Shown in pieces: positions 44,097 to 56,231 of a stretch of 64,000 nt of DNA. This stretch comes from Muscardinus avellanarius. Taxonomy: Eukaryota > Chordata > Mammalia > Rodentia > Gliridae. The notes below the pieces were generated by a model. The model saw only the letters and a list, made by a program, of their open reading frames with translations. It had not been told where the DNA came from and made no database searches. The position numbers were made by a program, and so were the translations under genes. Position 1 is the first letter of the stretch. The number at the start of each line of letters is the position of its first letter. The DNA lies in assembly GCA_963383645.1 (NCBI GenBank), contig OY726571.1, positions 77,668,860-77,732,859 on the forward strand. Reading direction: 5' to 3'.

Positions 44097-44294
44097 CAAC
44101 ACACCTTGCAGGTGGCAGAGCAGTCTCCTGTGTGGTGCAGTGTAGAAAGACAATGAGAGGGAAGACCCAGGAAAGAAGCAATGGTCCCTCAGAGCAAGCG
44201 AGCCGAGAGGGCCGTGACAAGGCCGCTTGGTCATAAGCAGGTGGATGTTTCTTGCTTAATCTCTGCCTTCTGTATTTTGATATTATTGCCAGTG
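44097..44294. other. Short unique interval
   Basis: Nothing recognised. Confidence 0.5.
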
Positions 44295-44305
44295 ACTTTT
44301 GCTTT

Positions 44306-44482
44306 TGTTGAGAGGGGGTGGTACTGGACATTGAACTCAGGCATAATACCTCTGAGCTATACCCCCAATCCTATATATTTTTTGAAACGGTCTTGCAAAA
44401 TTGCTGAGGTTGGCCAGCCTTGTATCATCCTGTCTCAGCCTCCCAAGTACTGAAATTACAGGTGTGCACCACTGCGCCCACA
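44306..44482 (-). mobile_element. Composite B1/ID SINE, older copy
   Basis: Antisense copy. The target duplication acttttgcttt is at 44295 and 44483, exact. The poly-T has been lost. Confidence 0.9.
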
Positions 44483-44493
44483 ACTTTTGCTTT

Positions 44494-45484
44494 ATATTAA
44501 GCTTTGTTCTGTATATTCAGAATCCTCAACATGGGCATTGTTGCTTTGAAGCAGAGAGGGAGCTGGCTGACACCTGAGGATTTTCTAGCTGTCTGCCTCC
44601 AGGGTCACTAGTAGGTGAATTCTTCCCCACTGACAATTGGATTGCTAATCAGCTGAGGGCTGACTTCAGTAAGTCTTCTCTTTTTATCCCAAAGAATGCA
44701 AAGAAAAAGGGCTCAAAGACTTTGCACATTATTTTTTAAAGGGTACTATCTCCCAATTTATGATTCTAGTGCTTGTTTAAAAACTCTGAAATTGGGATTT
44801 TTTTTCTTTAGTATTAACTTCAGGGAGTTGGTTTACAAGAAAATTTCTTTATGATGTTGATTTGGGTTTCCTAGATCGAAAGTCTAAGTGATTTCTGGAC
44901 TTTTTTTCTTGACAACAAAACAAAACAAACAAGAGAAGCTGCATTAAAACAACAAATCTAATTTTGAAAACACTTCATGAGTTAAAAAAGATTCAAGCCA
45001 AACTAATGAAAGCTATTCAAGAGAAGTCAGTGGAAGTCGTTTTAAGCATTTATTTCATTGCTTTTTTTTAAACTCCTTGACTATTAACACCATAAATGTG
45101 AATTTGAAAAAAAATTAACTTGTTTTTGAACTCTGTAAAAAGTATTTTTTCTTTTAATTAACTTTATTGTTTTTAAAGCTTTATTTCTGTGCTTGAGTAA
45201 TTCCCATTTGCAAATGGGGCAATTTCTGCATATAGGTCTGAACAGGCTATGCCACAGTTATCCCTTTTATTGTAACTTTACTGTCAGAAAAGTAGTTTTC
45301 TCCTCCAAATGGAAATTCCAGGGTAATTCAAATGCTTTGGTAAACATACTGTCATTTCCTGTTTCCAAAGGCAATGGACCTTGGTCCAGCGAACAAAACC
45401 CATGTTGAGACCTAGAGCGGATCCACATCCCTCATCGCTACTTTGGTATCCTGTCTATCCTTCTTGATGACAGCAGTGGCTCGC
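44494..45484. other. Unique AT-rich intronic DNA
   Basis: About 1 kb without recognised repeat or gene, with several A/T runs. Confidence 0.5.
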
Positions 45485-45690
45485 ACGTGCTGTTTACCGT
45501 GTGCCTGGCAGAGTGGGAACTTCTGCTGAAGAATTATCTCATTTCATCTTTACATCAGCCTTTAGAGATAAAGAGTTATTATAGTCATCTTCCATCACAG
45601 CTGTTGAAACCTAAAGGAGTTAAGGCTATCAGTGCTCCCCGGCTTGTAGATGGCAAGAGTCAGAATTCCAACCCAGACTAACTCTAAAGC
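45485..45690 (+). mobile_element. MIR element
   Basis: 'aagaattatctcatttcatctttacatcagcctttagagataaagagttattatagtcatcttccatcacagctg...gaccttaaaggagttaaggctatcag...gtagatggcaagagtcagaattccaacccag' is MIR order. Confidence 0.72.
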
Positions 45691-45757
45691 CTGGTCTAAC
45701 ATGAATGACTTTCAGTATATAGGGATGTGCATTTATTGATATCTGTGCATTATTTTT

Positions 45758-45758
<1 letters not shown>

Positions 45759-45812
<54 letters not shown>

Positions 45813-45988
45813 TGATGGGTATTGAACCCAGGGATTTTCTCCCTCCAAGCTATACCCTCAGCCCTATTTTTAATGCTTTGTTTTGAGACAGGTCTTACTA
45901 AGTAGCTGAGGCTGCTTTTGAACCTACCATCCTCCTGTCTCAGTCTCCCATGCATTGGGATTAAAAGCATGTGCCACCATGTCCGGCT
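45759..45988 (-). mobile_element. Composite B1/ID SINE with (GT)n tail
   Basis: Antisense copy ending caccatgtccggct. The tail is (GT)n at 45761-45811. Approximate flanks tctgtgcattatttt and tctgtgctatgatttt look like the target duplication. Confidence 0.88.
45761..45811 (+). repeat. (GT)n microsatellite
   Basis: About 25 GT units in the tail side of the adjoining SINE. Confidence 0.97.
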
Positions 45989-47524
45989 TTCTGTGCTATG
46001 ATTTTGTAGTTACAATTTATCTTTGAACCCACTCACTTGGGAAAGTTATTACATGCAACACTTGGCCCTTGCCGGTTTATTAGGGCCTGTGCTGTGTTCT
46101 TTATTGGTGAATTTTCTGTCATGGACTATAATTATACAATATCAGTATTGCCCGTATTCCAGATAAGACATAGAAATCTTAATATGTTCGTTTCATTTCT
46201 TGGTTAGAGACAGAAACAGAGGTTGCACCCTCCGGATGAACTATTCAAACATGGTACCTAAAGGCATAAAAGTGTACAAGCTATCTTTTAAGGTGTGCTA
46301 ATAGTTAGCTTTTTGACTTTTGATTATTTCTAAAATATGATTTTTTAACCACAGTAATATTGGGGACATTTTTTGAAAAACAATGTGCCCCTTTGTGAAG
46401 GTGAACATTGGAGCATTTTCCTCCATCCTGGCCATCATTCTCCTTCCTTTAACAAAAATTATTTGATATGTGCTGTTAGCACTGTGCTAAGAACTGGGTA
46501 TAAATAAAGGAGCAAACCACAGGCCCTTATCTTATGAAAGGACCTCAGAATATTTTTTGAGCTATTCCTGTCTAGTACTTGCCTTAGATTTACAAATAAT
46601 ATAAAATTCACAAAATCTTCAGTAAACTTATTTTAGAATATAGATTATCTCTACATTTTAATACATATCTAAAAAGTCAAGTTTTTTTTCCTCTGTGCTT
46701 TAGTGTCCACATAAAAACCCGCAATCTTTTCTTTGCATCATTTAATTATTTCTTTTAATTTTTTCTCTCAAATGGAGTTAAAAAAAAAAAAAGAAAAAAA
46801 CCTATACATCATAGTGACACATGAACCACTCTCAGGCTACTTGTAGCAGTCTGGGGCCTTTGGTCCTTTGTGGGCTCAATAATTGAGAAAAATGAAATTG
46901 TAGTGTAAGTGTTAACTAAATTCAATGAAATAATTTTAAATGTTTTAAAGGAATGAAAATACTTTCTTTTAGGATTTTGCTAACTAAATATATATATTAT
47001 ATATATTAATGTTGTTGCATACTCTCATGAGCCCTACCCTGGTGTTTTTCAAAGTGTGGTTGCCAGGATCACAGTCTCAGAAGAAACCCAGACCTGCTTC
47101 TCACCTGAAATTTTTAACTTGCTTTATACATGGTACACTTTCCTATCAGTCTTGTCTGTACTTAAATCTTAGTTGAAGAAATACTGGTGTGGGTAAAAAA
47201 GAAATGACAGAGGGATTCTTGATAACTTGTGAGTCCAGACCAAAGCCACCTCTGAGTTCTATAAATTGAATGGACACAAGCCCATCTGGCCCAATACCAG
47301 CCCTCCTGAACCGAATGGAGCTCTACCGTGGTCCTGAGATAGGGCAAGGCTAGACTTGGTGTTACCCAAATCCCAGTGGCCCGAAACAACTCACTTTTTA
47401 GAGAAACTAATTTCCAACCAATACCAAATTTTTATTCTTTAAGGAAAAATGGAAGGAGGCTATTTCTTTTTTATGAATTTTATATAATCCTTATAAGGCC
47501 CCTCATAGGGAAACCCAGCAATCA
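45989..47524. other. Unique AT-rich intronic DNA
   Basis: About 1.5 kb with no gene. A short AT palindromic tract lies at 46988-47010, and a weak MIR-like word at 46455-46510. Confidence 0.5.
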
Positions 47525-47730
47525 ATAATAACTTTTATTACGTACTTGCTATGAGCCAGGTCCTCTACTAGATGTTGTTTTTGTTACAGAATTTGTTTTA
47601 TTGAGTTTAGCAGTCAAGTTAGATCATTATTATTTACCCTCAGTTTGATGGATCAGCTTGCCCAGAGACACTGAGTTAATCTGCAGAGTAGCTAGGAATC
47701 AAACCCTGGTTAGTTGGATTTCAAACTGTC
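47525..47730 (+). mobile_element. MIR element
   Basis: 'acttttattacgtacttgctatgagccaggtcctctactagatgttg', 'agatcattattatttaccctcagtttgatggatcagcttgcccagagacactgagttaatctgcagagtagctaggaatcaaaccctgg' follow MIR order. Confidence 0.72.
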
Positions 47731-47989
47731 TGCTTGTCTTGTGTGCGTTAGGGTACCATACCCTTGGCTTCAAGGCAGTAAGGTTGAAGTTTGGGTTTCA
47801 AGGTCTTCCCTTCTGGTTCTTACAGGATTGAACTAAACCGAAGTGATGTTTATGTCAACAAAGTTATTTAGCCAAATAGGTGGGTGACACTGTAGGGTTT
47901 GGAAGGGAAATGGTAGTTGACTCTTAGGAAGGGATGAGCTAGTCATGAACTGAAACTAGAGGCCCAGAATTAAGAATGTCTCTACAACT
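47731..47989. other. Unique intronic DNA
   Basis: Nothing recognised. Confidence 0.5.
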
Positions 47990-48420
47990 GTAACTTTAGC
48001 ACATTTGCCTGAATGTTATAATATATTCACTGTAAAGTCTAGAAGCCTTATAAATATATGACTGGCAGTTGCCTCAGGCAGAAATCTTTTACTGATGCAA
48101 TGAGATAAAAGTAATTAAGCTACATGTAGACTGATGGGTAATTAAATCCATGTGAAGCATTTTGTAACTAATTGCTATGTTCTAATCACAGATTGCTTTC
48201 TATTTGTCAAGGTAAGTGTGTATAATTACACAGTCCTTATTTTCTTTAATCTGAAATCATCCCAGTTGGGTGAATATTTTTAAGTACTCAGAATCTTAGA
48301 ATATTTGGTACATCTCTGGCATGCAGGTAATTTGCATATTTTGTTACAGGAGGGCCTTTTATAGTAAAATAGCTCTACTATAGCTCTACTGTCACTGCCA
48401 GTAATTCTGTGGTCAATAGC
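47990..48420. promoter_or_regulatory. Candidate homeodomain-rich conserved element
   Basis: Repeat-free, with AGTAATTAAGC, GGTAATTAAATCC, AACTAATTGCT, GTATAATTACAC and a perfect ATTTGCAT octamer at 48330-48337. The density of TAATTA/TAATTG words is well above neighbouring AT-rich DNA. Confidence 0.4.
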
Positions 48421-48439
48421 GACTCCCACACGTGAGGTT

Positions 48440-48441
<2 letters not shown>

Positions 48442-48485
<44 letters not shown>
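48442..48485 (+). repeat. (GT)n microsatellite
   Basis: About 22 GT units, not SINE-associated. Confidence 0.97.
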
Positions 48486-48486
<1 letters not shown>

Positions 48487-49969
48487 GTGGTAAAATATAA
48501 TTTGTTATTTACAAAATGCCAGTAACAGCAAAGGCATTGCGTGGACCTTGGTCCAGATCACAGTATGCTGGGGATCAGGAAGTAGATGTCCACAGACACA
48601 GGAGATAAAACAGATAAAGCCTTTTGAGAGTTGGAGAGTCTCAACATTCAGGAACAAGGTGACCTAGGCCTGAGGCAACTCCTTGGCAGATTGGAGTTGG
48701 TACAGCATGGATTTCATCTCTTTGTAGAGCAGAGCTGTGGTTGTGGACACTCATTCAAAGCCAGGCTTTTAAAATAAAATTGCTTCTGCGGCCATGTGCC
48801 AGTAGACAGTGTGCTTCTGGGACTCTGAACATAGGCCTCATTTCACCTTCCTGCTCTTAGCATGGTGGCCTGCACCGGAGCTCCCTTGGTCATTGCTTGT
48901 GGACTCACTGAGTGAGCTGCCGCCAGTAGGGACCCAAAGATCGTTCTCTGCAGAGTCGCCTCATTTGTGAATCTCTCTCCCTCTCTCTCTCTCTCATTTT
49001 GTTAGTTGGATAAAGAGGCTATTTTCTGATTCTTGGGTCATAGCATAAAGCTATTGCATTTTTAAAATCCTGTACTTAATTCTGCTTTATATGTCCTTTT
49101 TTTTTTATTAAACCAAGTGTTTCACATCATGTTTATTGCTCCTGACTTTTGATAGCCTTGCAGTTTATAATGAATGCTCCTTAGGTTTGGTCTTCTCTAA
49201 GTGGTAATTATTATGAAAGGTCTGGCTTTGGAGGGCTAAGTTGAAATATATTTGTTGGGTCAGATACTTTCCGCCCCTCATTCTTCCCGCTTGCCCTCTG
49301 TTGATTAAAGTTGCCTGCCTGGCGTGCGGAATTGAACTTCTGTTGCTCATGCGCCAGACCTTCTTCCCTATATTTTCCATGAACCAGTGTGTTGCAGATA
49401 GCAGCAGTCAGCATCTCTCTTGGAGATATAAATACTGTTTTGATTCCTTCGAGCCCTTCCATCTTGCCCTGTAGAGTCTCCTTTTTGCTAGTGTGGCTCT
49501 GTAAGTAGAGATATATTTCATCCTCACTGTATATATGTTTAATGCAGGAAAAAAGATATGAATAACTTTTTTTTCTCATCCATGCAGATGTTATCTTCAC
49601 ATCTCTCTGGCCTACTACTTAAGGTTACACTTACCTATTTTTGTCAATATTTAACTTAAAACATTTTCTGTACATCCATTTCCTTCAATTCTTTGCCCTA
49701 GCCGTGCCCTTGGTTTTATCTGTATATACCTGGGGGAATTTCCCAAGGCCTGGTGGCAGCTGCGTAGCAGAAAGTGAAGGCAATCGCACTGTGATACATT
49801 TCAGAAGGTAATCTGTTGTTTTCTAATTGCAAATGCAGGACATAAATAATTGTCTATATCCTGTGTTAGGCTTCTTATTTGAAGAGTGTGGGTTTTTGGT
49901 TGTTGTTTACTCTTTTTAAATAGACAGGTGATGGTGATTTTTGGTAACATTCTAATAGTAGCTGCTTTG
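48486..49969. other. Unique intronic DNA
   Basis: About 1.5 kb with a short (TC)n near 48976 and no convincing gene. The 129-codon antisense frame at 49211-49600 has no domain. The part at 49690-49870 (ttctaattgcaaatgcagg) also looks regulatory. Confidence 0.45.
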
Positions 49970-50116
49970 ACTTGGTGCTGGGGAAATAGGTAATTCAGTT
50001 ATTCATAAAACAAGGTCTTGCTCAGTTGCTGAGGTTGGCCTTTAACCTGTGACCATCCTTTCTTGGTGTCCTAAGTACTGATTGGGATCACAAGTGTGTG
50101 CTATCACACCCGGCCA
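49970..50116 (-). mobile_element. Old, diverged composite SINE
   Basis: 'tgacttggtgctggggaaatagg', 'aaaacaaggtcttgctcagttgctgaggttggcctttaacctgtgacc', 'gggatcacaagtgtgtgctatcacacccggcc' is an antisense copy with a degraded ID half. Confidence 0.75.
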
Positions 50117-50736
50117 GAAATAGATTCTTGATTTGCCGCAAAGCCATAGATTCCCAAAGTTGGGGAGACATACTGGACCTTTCCAAGGATGTGTTAGTAG
50201 CCTCTGGTGCAATTGAGGGACCCTTGAATAAAAATGAGAAGTGGCAGAAGTGCCCAGCGTGGTGCTGAGTAATTTTTTTTAAGGGACAAGAAGCCAGTAG
50301 GTTTGCAAATCTACACTGGACAAAGACTGTGTTGGCCCTGTGCCAACACAGTAAATATCCTTGAAGCAGCTAGAATAAGAGTAGGTAGGAAAAGGTTCCC
50401 CTACTCGCAGTTCTTTGTCCTAAACCCAATACTCTGCCTGATTGTCTTTTTACTTTATTGTGTAAAAAGCCCAGATTTACAAAAGTTTGCTCACAGGTTG
50501 CAGAGCTTAATTTGCTTTTCCTCTGCCTCAGTGCAGTTATCAATACCACAACCTTCACCTTGGTTACGCATATCACGGGACCTACAGGCCCTGCTCAGAC
50601 CTACCCATTGTCCCACCAACACTGTTGTTCTGGTCTCAGATCCAATCCAGGAGCCCGCTGTCTGGTCCCCGTAATCTCATCACCACTATAATGAACCAGG
50701 TCTTCTGTCTTGGTCTTTTATAATCTTGGCATTCTT
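50117..50736. other. Unique intronic DNA
   Basis: Nothing recognised; a 123-codon frame at 50303-50674 has no domain. Confidence 0.5.
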
Positions 50737-50960
50737 ATACTTTTTTTGTGTGTGTGTGTGTGGTACTGGGGATGGAAGCCAGGGGCTTTCTACCTCTGGG
50801 CTATACTCCCAGACCTATTTTCTATTTTATTTGGAAACAGGGTCTCACTAAGTTGCCGAGAGCCTCACTAATTAGCTGAGGCTGGCTTCGAACCTGTGAG
50901 ATCCTCCTGTCTCAGCCTCCCAAGAGCGGGGATTACAAGTGTGTGCCACCACGCCCAGCT
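50737..50960 (-). mobile_element. Composite B1/ID SINE with mixed A/B features
   Basis: Antisense copy. The ID half is type B-like (cttctacctctgggctatactcccagacc), whereas the B1 half carries the doubled type A segment and a type B end (caagagcggggattacaag). Target duplication taatcttggcatt is at 50721 and 50961, exact over 13 bases. Confidence 0.92.
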
Positions 50961-50976
50961 TAATCTTGGCATTTTT

Positions 50977-51198
50977 GATGTATTGGCTGGTTATTTTATA
51001 GGATCTCGATTTGGGTTTGTCTGTTGTTTATACAAGATTAAATTTAGGTCATATGTTTTGGGCAAGATTGCCACCAAAGGAATGCGCACTTTGTGGGCAT
51101 CATTGTCCATGAGGTGGAGACGTATCACTTCCTGTGGGCTTCATTTCTGTCACCTAGGTAAGGTAGTGCCAAGTTTCTCCATGTGAAGTTACTATCCC
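50977..51198. other. Short unique interval
   Basis: Nothing recognised. Confidence 0.5.
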
Positions 51199-51489
<291 letters not shown>

Positions 51490-51784
51490 TATCTTTTCTA
51501 TTTTTAATAAATAAGTGTCTTATGAGGAAATACTTAGAAATGCAAATAACCTTTGTCCGTATTTTTGCCTACTAACCCTAATGTCCTTTGGTGATTGTCT
51601 CCAACAAGTAATTACCATGCTGTTTGCCTGACAGCTACTCTTCTGTCTTTCCTTTTGCATTTAGTAATTGGAATGATAATATATGGAAGAACTGCGCTCC
51701 CCCATTTATCTTTTTCAAATATTTATTTCTCTAATTTTGGTCTCATGCACATTTATTTCTCTACTTTTTCTCGTATTACTTTAT
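51490..51784. other. Unique intronic DNA
   Basis: Nothing recognised. Confidence 0.5.
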
Positions 51785-51982
51785 TGTTTGTTTGCTTGTT
51801 TTGTGGAACTGGGGACTGCTCCCAGGGACAGTCTACCTCTGAGCTATACCCTCAGCCCTATTTAATGTAAATTCTTTGAAACAGGGTCTTGTTAAGTTGC
51901 TGAGGCTATCCTTGAACCTGCAATCCTCTTTTCTGAGCCTCCCAAGTTCTGGGACTACAGGTGTGCACTAATGTTCCCGGCT
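51785..51982 (-). mobile_element. Composite B1/ID SINE, diverged
   Basis: Antisense copy with gaactggggactgctccc and gagctataccctcagccct, then B1 half ending aatgttcccggct. Confidence 0.88.
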
Positions 51983-52393
51983 ATCACCTGGTTGGTGTTT
52001 TTATGTTGAATAAAAGTATTTTCGGCATTTTCTCAGAGTGTAATTTCCACTGGAGCGAGAGCGAGCATTTGTGTTTTGTGTGGCGTCCCTGTGCTCCTGC
52101 CGGGTGACAGTCTGAGAGCTGTAGACGGCTCCTACTTCAGTCTCAGTTATTCCTGTTCCCATCCACAACTGCCCCTCCTCCTTCAGTCCTTCACTCCTTT
52201 CGCCCTTCCCATCTTTACATTAATTCATGCTTTCAATCAAATACTAGACGCTTACAGTGTCTTAGTCACGGTTGGGTTTTGGGAATTATATGTAAGGAAA
52301 ACTGAGGAAATTTTCCATCTCTTGTAGCTTTCATTCTAGAGATGAGGTGACTCACAGGCAGCACAGGACACATAAGTGGAAGTACATTGTAAA
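51983..52393. other. Unique intronic DNA
   Basis: No repeat recognised; the short stretch around 52050 has several CpGs. Confidence 0.5.
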
Positions 52394-52590
52394 CCGGGTG
52401 TGGTGGCACATGCGTGTAATCCCAGTGCTTGGGAGGCTGAGACCAGAGGATCACAGGTCTTCGGCAGCCTAGTAAGGCTCTCAGCGACTTAGTAGACCCT
52501 GTTTCTAAATAAAAAATAAAATAGGTCTGGGGGTGTAGTGGAGAAGAAAAAGGCCTCTGGGTTCCATCCCTAGTAACTTAAAACACACAC
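52394..52590 (+). mobile_element. Composite B1/ID SINE, diverged
   Basis: Sense copy from ccgggtgtggtggcacatgc to ccatccctagtaactta, then a (CA)n stub. The target duplication is not resolved because of the adjoining microsatellite. Confidence 0.85.
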
Positions 52591-52745
52591 CCTTCCTTCC
52601 TTCCTTCCTTCCTTCCTTCCTTCCTTCCTTCCTTCCTTCCTCCCTCCCTCCCTCCCTCCCTCCCTCCCTCCCTCCCTCCCTCCTCCCTCCCTCCCTCCCT
52701 CCCCCCCCCTCTCCCTCTCCCTCTCCCTCTCCCTCTCCCTCTCTC
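52591..52745 (+). repeat. (CCTT)n-(TCCC)n-(CTCCCT)n microsatellite
   Basis: Pure polypyrimidine tract of 155 bases in three phases: (CCTT)n to about 52640, (TCCC)n to about 52709, (CTCCCT)n to 52745. Confidence 0.97.
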
Positions 52746-54199
52746 CATTATATGGTGTGTTAGAAGAGATTGTTCTCTCCATTTTCCTTGTCTGCTCTTC
52801 TCCCTGCTACATTCACTGGTAATTTCTCTCCATAGGACAGTGTTGGAAATGTCCAAACAAATGACCAATGAAGAAGACCCTCTCTAGGACCTGTACTTAA
52901 TCCCGAGCCAGCTGAAGCAACATGAAAAAACACAAGATAACTAGGGGGTTGTGGAATACAGAGTAAAAATTTTTTTTCCACAAAGGTTTTGTAGAATATT
53001 TAAGTGAACTCAAATTTGAAGCATCAAAATAATTTTTCTTAGAAAAGATTTGATAGACTTAATAGAGGAAACGAAAGCATTTAAAAATGTAACCACCACT
53101 CATAAAAGAAAATAAATGGTTTTGTTGTAATTGGCTAATTTTTGGCCAGAGCAATTACCACAAACACTCTATTTTCTTTTTAAATAAGAGAGAATGCCAC
53201 AGTAATAGAATGGCTGCAGGAAAGGAGGGAGAGGTAGAGTTCCCTTTTAATGGTTTTCTGGAGGGGACTGAGGGATCGTGAATGATAGTCTTTATTAGTT
53301 TAACCAAAGTGCTTTGTTAATGCTATTTCATTTTTCTTTAAAGAAGACAAGTTAAAGATGATACACAAAATGGTTATTATAGAGTCTGGGGTTTGTTAAT
53401 GAAATATTTTTATTAACTTGAATATAATTTTATATATTTCAATATAGCATGTCAGTACAATCAAATAAGAACTACTATAAGTTAATGATGTACAAAGTGT
53501 TTAAGATATAGCACCTTGTATCTTACTTAACCATGAAGAAATTTCAGTTTCATATAATTTTCTTATGTAAATAATTACATATAAGGGGAAGTGTGATTTA
53601 TTAATATATTTTTGCCATGCAAATTAAAGTGTATACCAATTCTTATAGATCTTCATTGTCATTGATTGTGTAGTTTAGTACCAATGCTGTCCAATAGAAA
53701 TATACGAGAGCCATGTGTATAATTTAAAATTGTTAAACCATACTAAGAAAAATTAAAAGGTATAGGTTAATGTTAATGAGATATATTTTAATTAACCCAA
53801 CATACCCAAAGTATATTTATTTAAACTTATCAATGTAACAAATAAATGGAATATTTAACTTATTTTTCACTAAGTCTTCAATACCTGATGTGTACTTTGT
53901 ACTTAGAGAACCTCTCATTTTGGACTCTGTATTTCAAGAGCTCAGTAGTTGCATGTAGCTGGAAGTTATTTGTAATAGTGCTAGTTTAAGGCTCAATGTA
54001 TTTCTCGTTGCCGTGTACATTGTTCTGATTTTCTTCAGTCATTTTGTATTTCTGATGATACTACATCTTTCTCTTGAGGTTTTAGCTGGTACTTCTCATG
54101 TTGCCATAATGATAGCCAATGTTTCATAGTTGTTCTCCTTGAGGAACTGAATTGACATAAAAAGAATCACTTTGGAGTTCCTTCCTGGAAATTAAAAGA
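52746..54199. other. Unique AT-rich intronic DNA
   Basis: About 1.5 kb with no gene or named repeat. Confidence 0.5.
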
Positions 54200-54310
54200 T
54201 TAATTCTAATCCCTAGTTACTGTATAACTTTGGACAAATCTTTCAACCTTTCTGATCTTTAGAGACTGTTTGTAAAATGAAGTAGCTGAAGTCCTTGGTC
54301 TTTTCTGACT
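54200..54310 (+). mobile_element. MIR fragment
   Basis: 'aatccctagttactgtataactttggacaaatctttcaacctttctgatctttagagactgtttgtaaaatgaagtagc' follows MIR core order. Confidence 0.65.
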
Positions 54311-54741
54311 GGATAATTCTGATTTTAAAAATTATCTGTGTGTTTCTTATCCAAACACATTGCTTACTTACCCTTATAGTTTTAGTGAACATAGTGATAA
54401 ATCATGAGGAGAGACAGGGATAGCTGCCATTCAGTCCCAAGCACAGATTTCATGAAATCTTACATTGTGTCTGGATACCAATCCGGGAGCCCTGAGCTGG
54501 TTTAGCTGAGGTGAAGAGCAGGTGGGGTCAACAGGGTCATTGGTTGTTTTTTTTACCTCAGTGTCACCAATCAACTATATTAGGTCTTTCTTTGAAAAGT
54601 TAACTTATAGATCATGACAAATTATCATGTTTTCATTCTATAAAGTGTTATTTTAAAATAGCATTCTGTTTTTCCCCTTGGGCTAGAAGAAAGTTAGCAT
54701 TCTATTTTCTTTGTTTATATGTTTATTTACTTGTTTGTTTA
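54311..54741. other. Unique intronic DNA
   Basis: Nothing recognised. Confidence 0.5.
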
Positions 54742-54876
54742 TTGACACTGGGGATTGAACCTAGGGCATTCCACCTCTGAGCTCCAATCCCATCCTTTTT
54801 ATTTAAAACATTTTTTGAAACAGGATTTTACATTGCTGAGGCTGGCCTAGAAGCTTTTGATCCTCCTGCCTGGGCG
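54742..54876 (-). mobile_element. Composite B1/ID SINE, truncated
   Basis: Antisense ID half (cactggggattgaacctagg) and part of the B1 half to ttttgatcctcctgcctgggc. The last ~40 bases of the B1 half are missing. Confidence 0.82.
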
Positions 54877-55227
54877 TTTGTAGTGCTCTGTTCTTAGACA
54901 TTTTAAATTGAAGAGGTTGCTGATTAAGGCCTCCATATCTGGAGTTTCTATCAGACGTTCCTATCTTGATTCTTCTTTTCCCCTTAAGGCAGAACTATTT
55001 GCTGTTTGTAAAACTTGCAAACTCAGATACTCTTTGGACTAGAGTTGCACTTTGCTTTTTCTTCATGTAGAAGTGTTGTGTGCAGCCATAGACACACTTT
55101 TTCTTCTCCACTGTGTAAACCACCTTCTGATCTCTGCTCTATCTAACCTGAAAAATACGCTAAGACTCTTTTACCTAGCCTACCTTTTGATCAGTTGTCA
55201 TTAAGGTAGTTTAAAAGCGACAAACTT
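54877..55227. other. Unique intronic DNA
   Basis: Nothing recognised. Confidence 0.5.
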
Positions 55228-55345
55228 ATTTTTTATAGGTGCATTGTAGGCGTACATCTTAATGGAGTACAAGATGGTAGAGGCATACATGCGTACTTCA
55301 TACACATTAATTTAGATTATTGTATTTATCACTCTAGGTTACATG
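55228..55345 (+). mobile_element. Possible L1 3'-region fragment
   Basis: 'tttttataggtgcattgtaggcgtacatcttaatggagtac...catacatgcgtacttcatac' resembles the L1 3' segment also suspected at 42528. Confidence 0.35.
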
Positions 55346-55851
55346 GTGTTTGCTAGTGAGTTAGTAGGGATGAGCCTATTTTTCCTGTTCTTTACCAGCC
55401 TCCTAAGAGACATTTCTATTCTATGTATTTTTTTGTCCCTCCTTCTGATGCTGTAGCAGTGGCTCTACCTCTTCATTACATGCCAAGTTTATAGCACTAT
55501 TGGCTTGTTTGTTGGGTATCAACTTAGATGACACTCTTTGAGATCTTGGGGCCCAAGTTCTCTTGAATTTCTAGATGTTGTGGGTAGAAAGAAGGAAGAA
55601 GACCAAGAAAGAAGAGACACCTTTCCTTCCAGCTTATACCAGTAGGAAGGCATAAATCCATTCTCATCCCTGGTGCCTTTACTCAGTCTTTTTTTTTTTT
55701 TTTTAAATAATCCCGACTCTTGTCTCATGCAGTTTGGTCTTTAATAAATTCCTCATCTTAAAAAATAAAAGAAGCAAATTAACTTTAAAAAACCTGAAGT
55801 CACATTACCTGGTATTTCATTATTTATTTTCCCATCTCTTCATATACATCT
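55346..55851. other. Unique intronic DNA
   Basis: Nothing recognised. Confidence 0.5.
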
Positions 55852-55952
55852 TAGCAACTTAGTGAGACCCTGTTTCCAGATAATATATAAAATAAGTCTG
55901 GGAGTGTAGCCTAGAGGCAGAAGGGTTCCATCCCTAGTACCACCACCAAAAA
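55852..55952 (+). mobile_element. Composite SINE, 5'-truncated
   Basis: Sense fragment starting agcaacttagtgagaccctgtttcc, linker, then type B-like aagtctgggagtgtagccta and ccctagtaccaccacc. The first ~90 bases are missing. Confidence 0.82.
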
Positions 55953-56231
55953 GTAAGAAAATGTATCATTTTTTAGGGTGCCTAGTTTGTTCTTAACTTT
56001 CCACGACTTCTAAATTCTTTAGAAGTTCAAAATTTAAAAAAAAATAATTTTTGACAACAACTTTTAAAATATAGTAAACAGCTTGTTTTTGTTCAGCTGC
56101 ATTATCAATTTATTCCAGCAAGTTTTTCCCCTGTGATCAGTATGATTACAGTAACTCTAAGGTCTGTAAATACTGTTTCTTGGCTAATTCTTGGCATAAA
56201 GGTGGTAAAAGTAGTTCAAGTTTAGTTTTTT
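55953..56231. other. Unique intronic DNA
   Basis: Nothing recognised. Confidence 0.5.
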
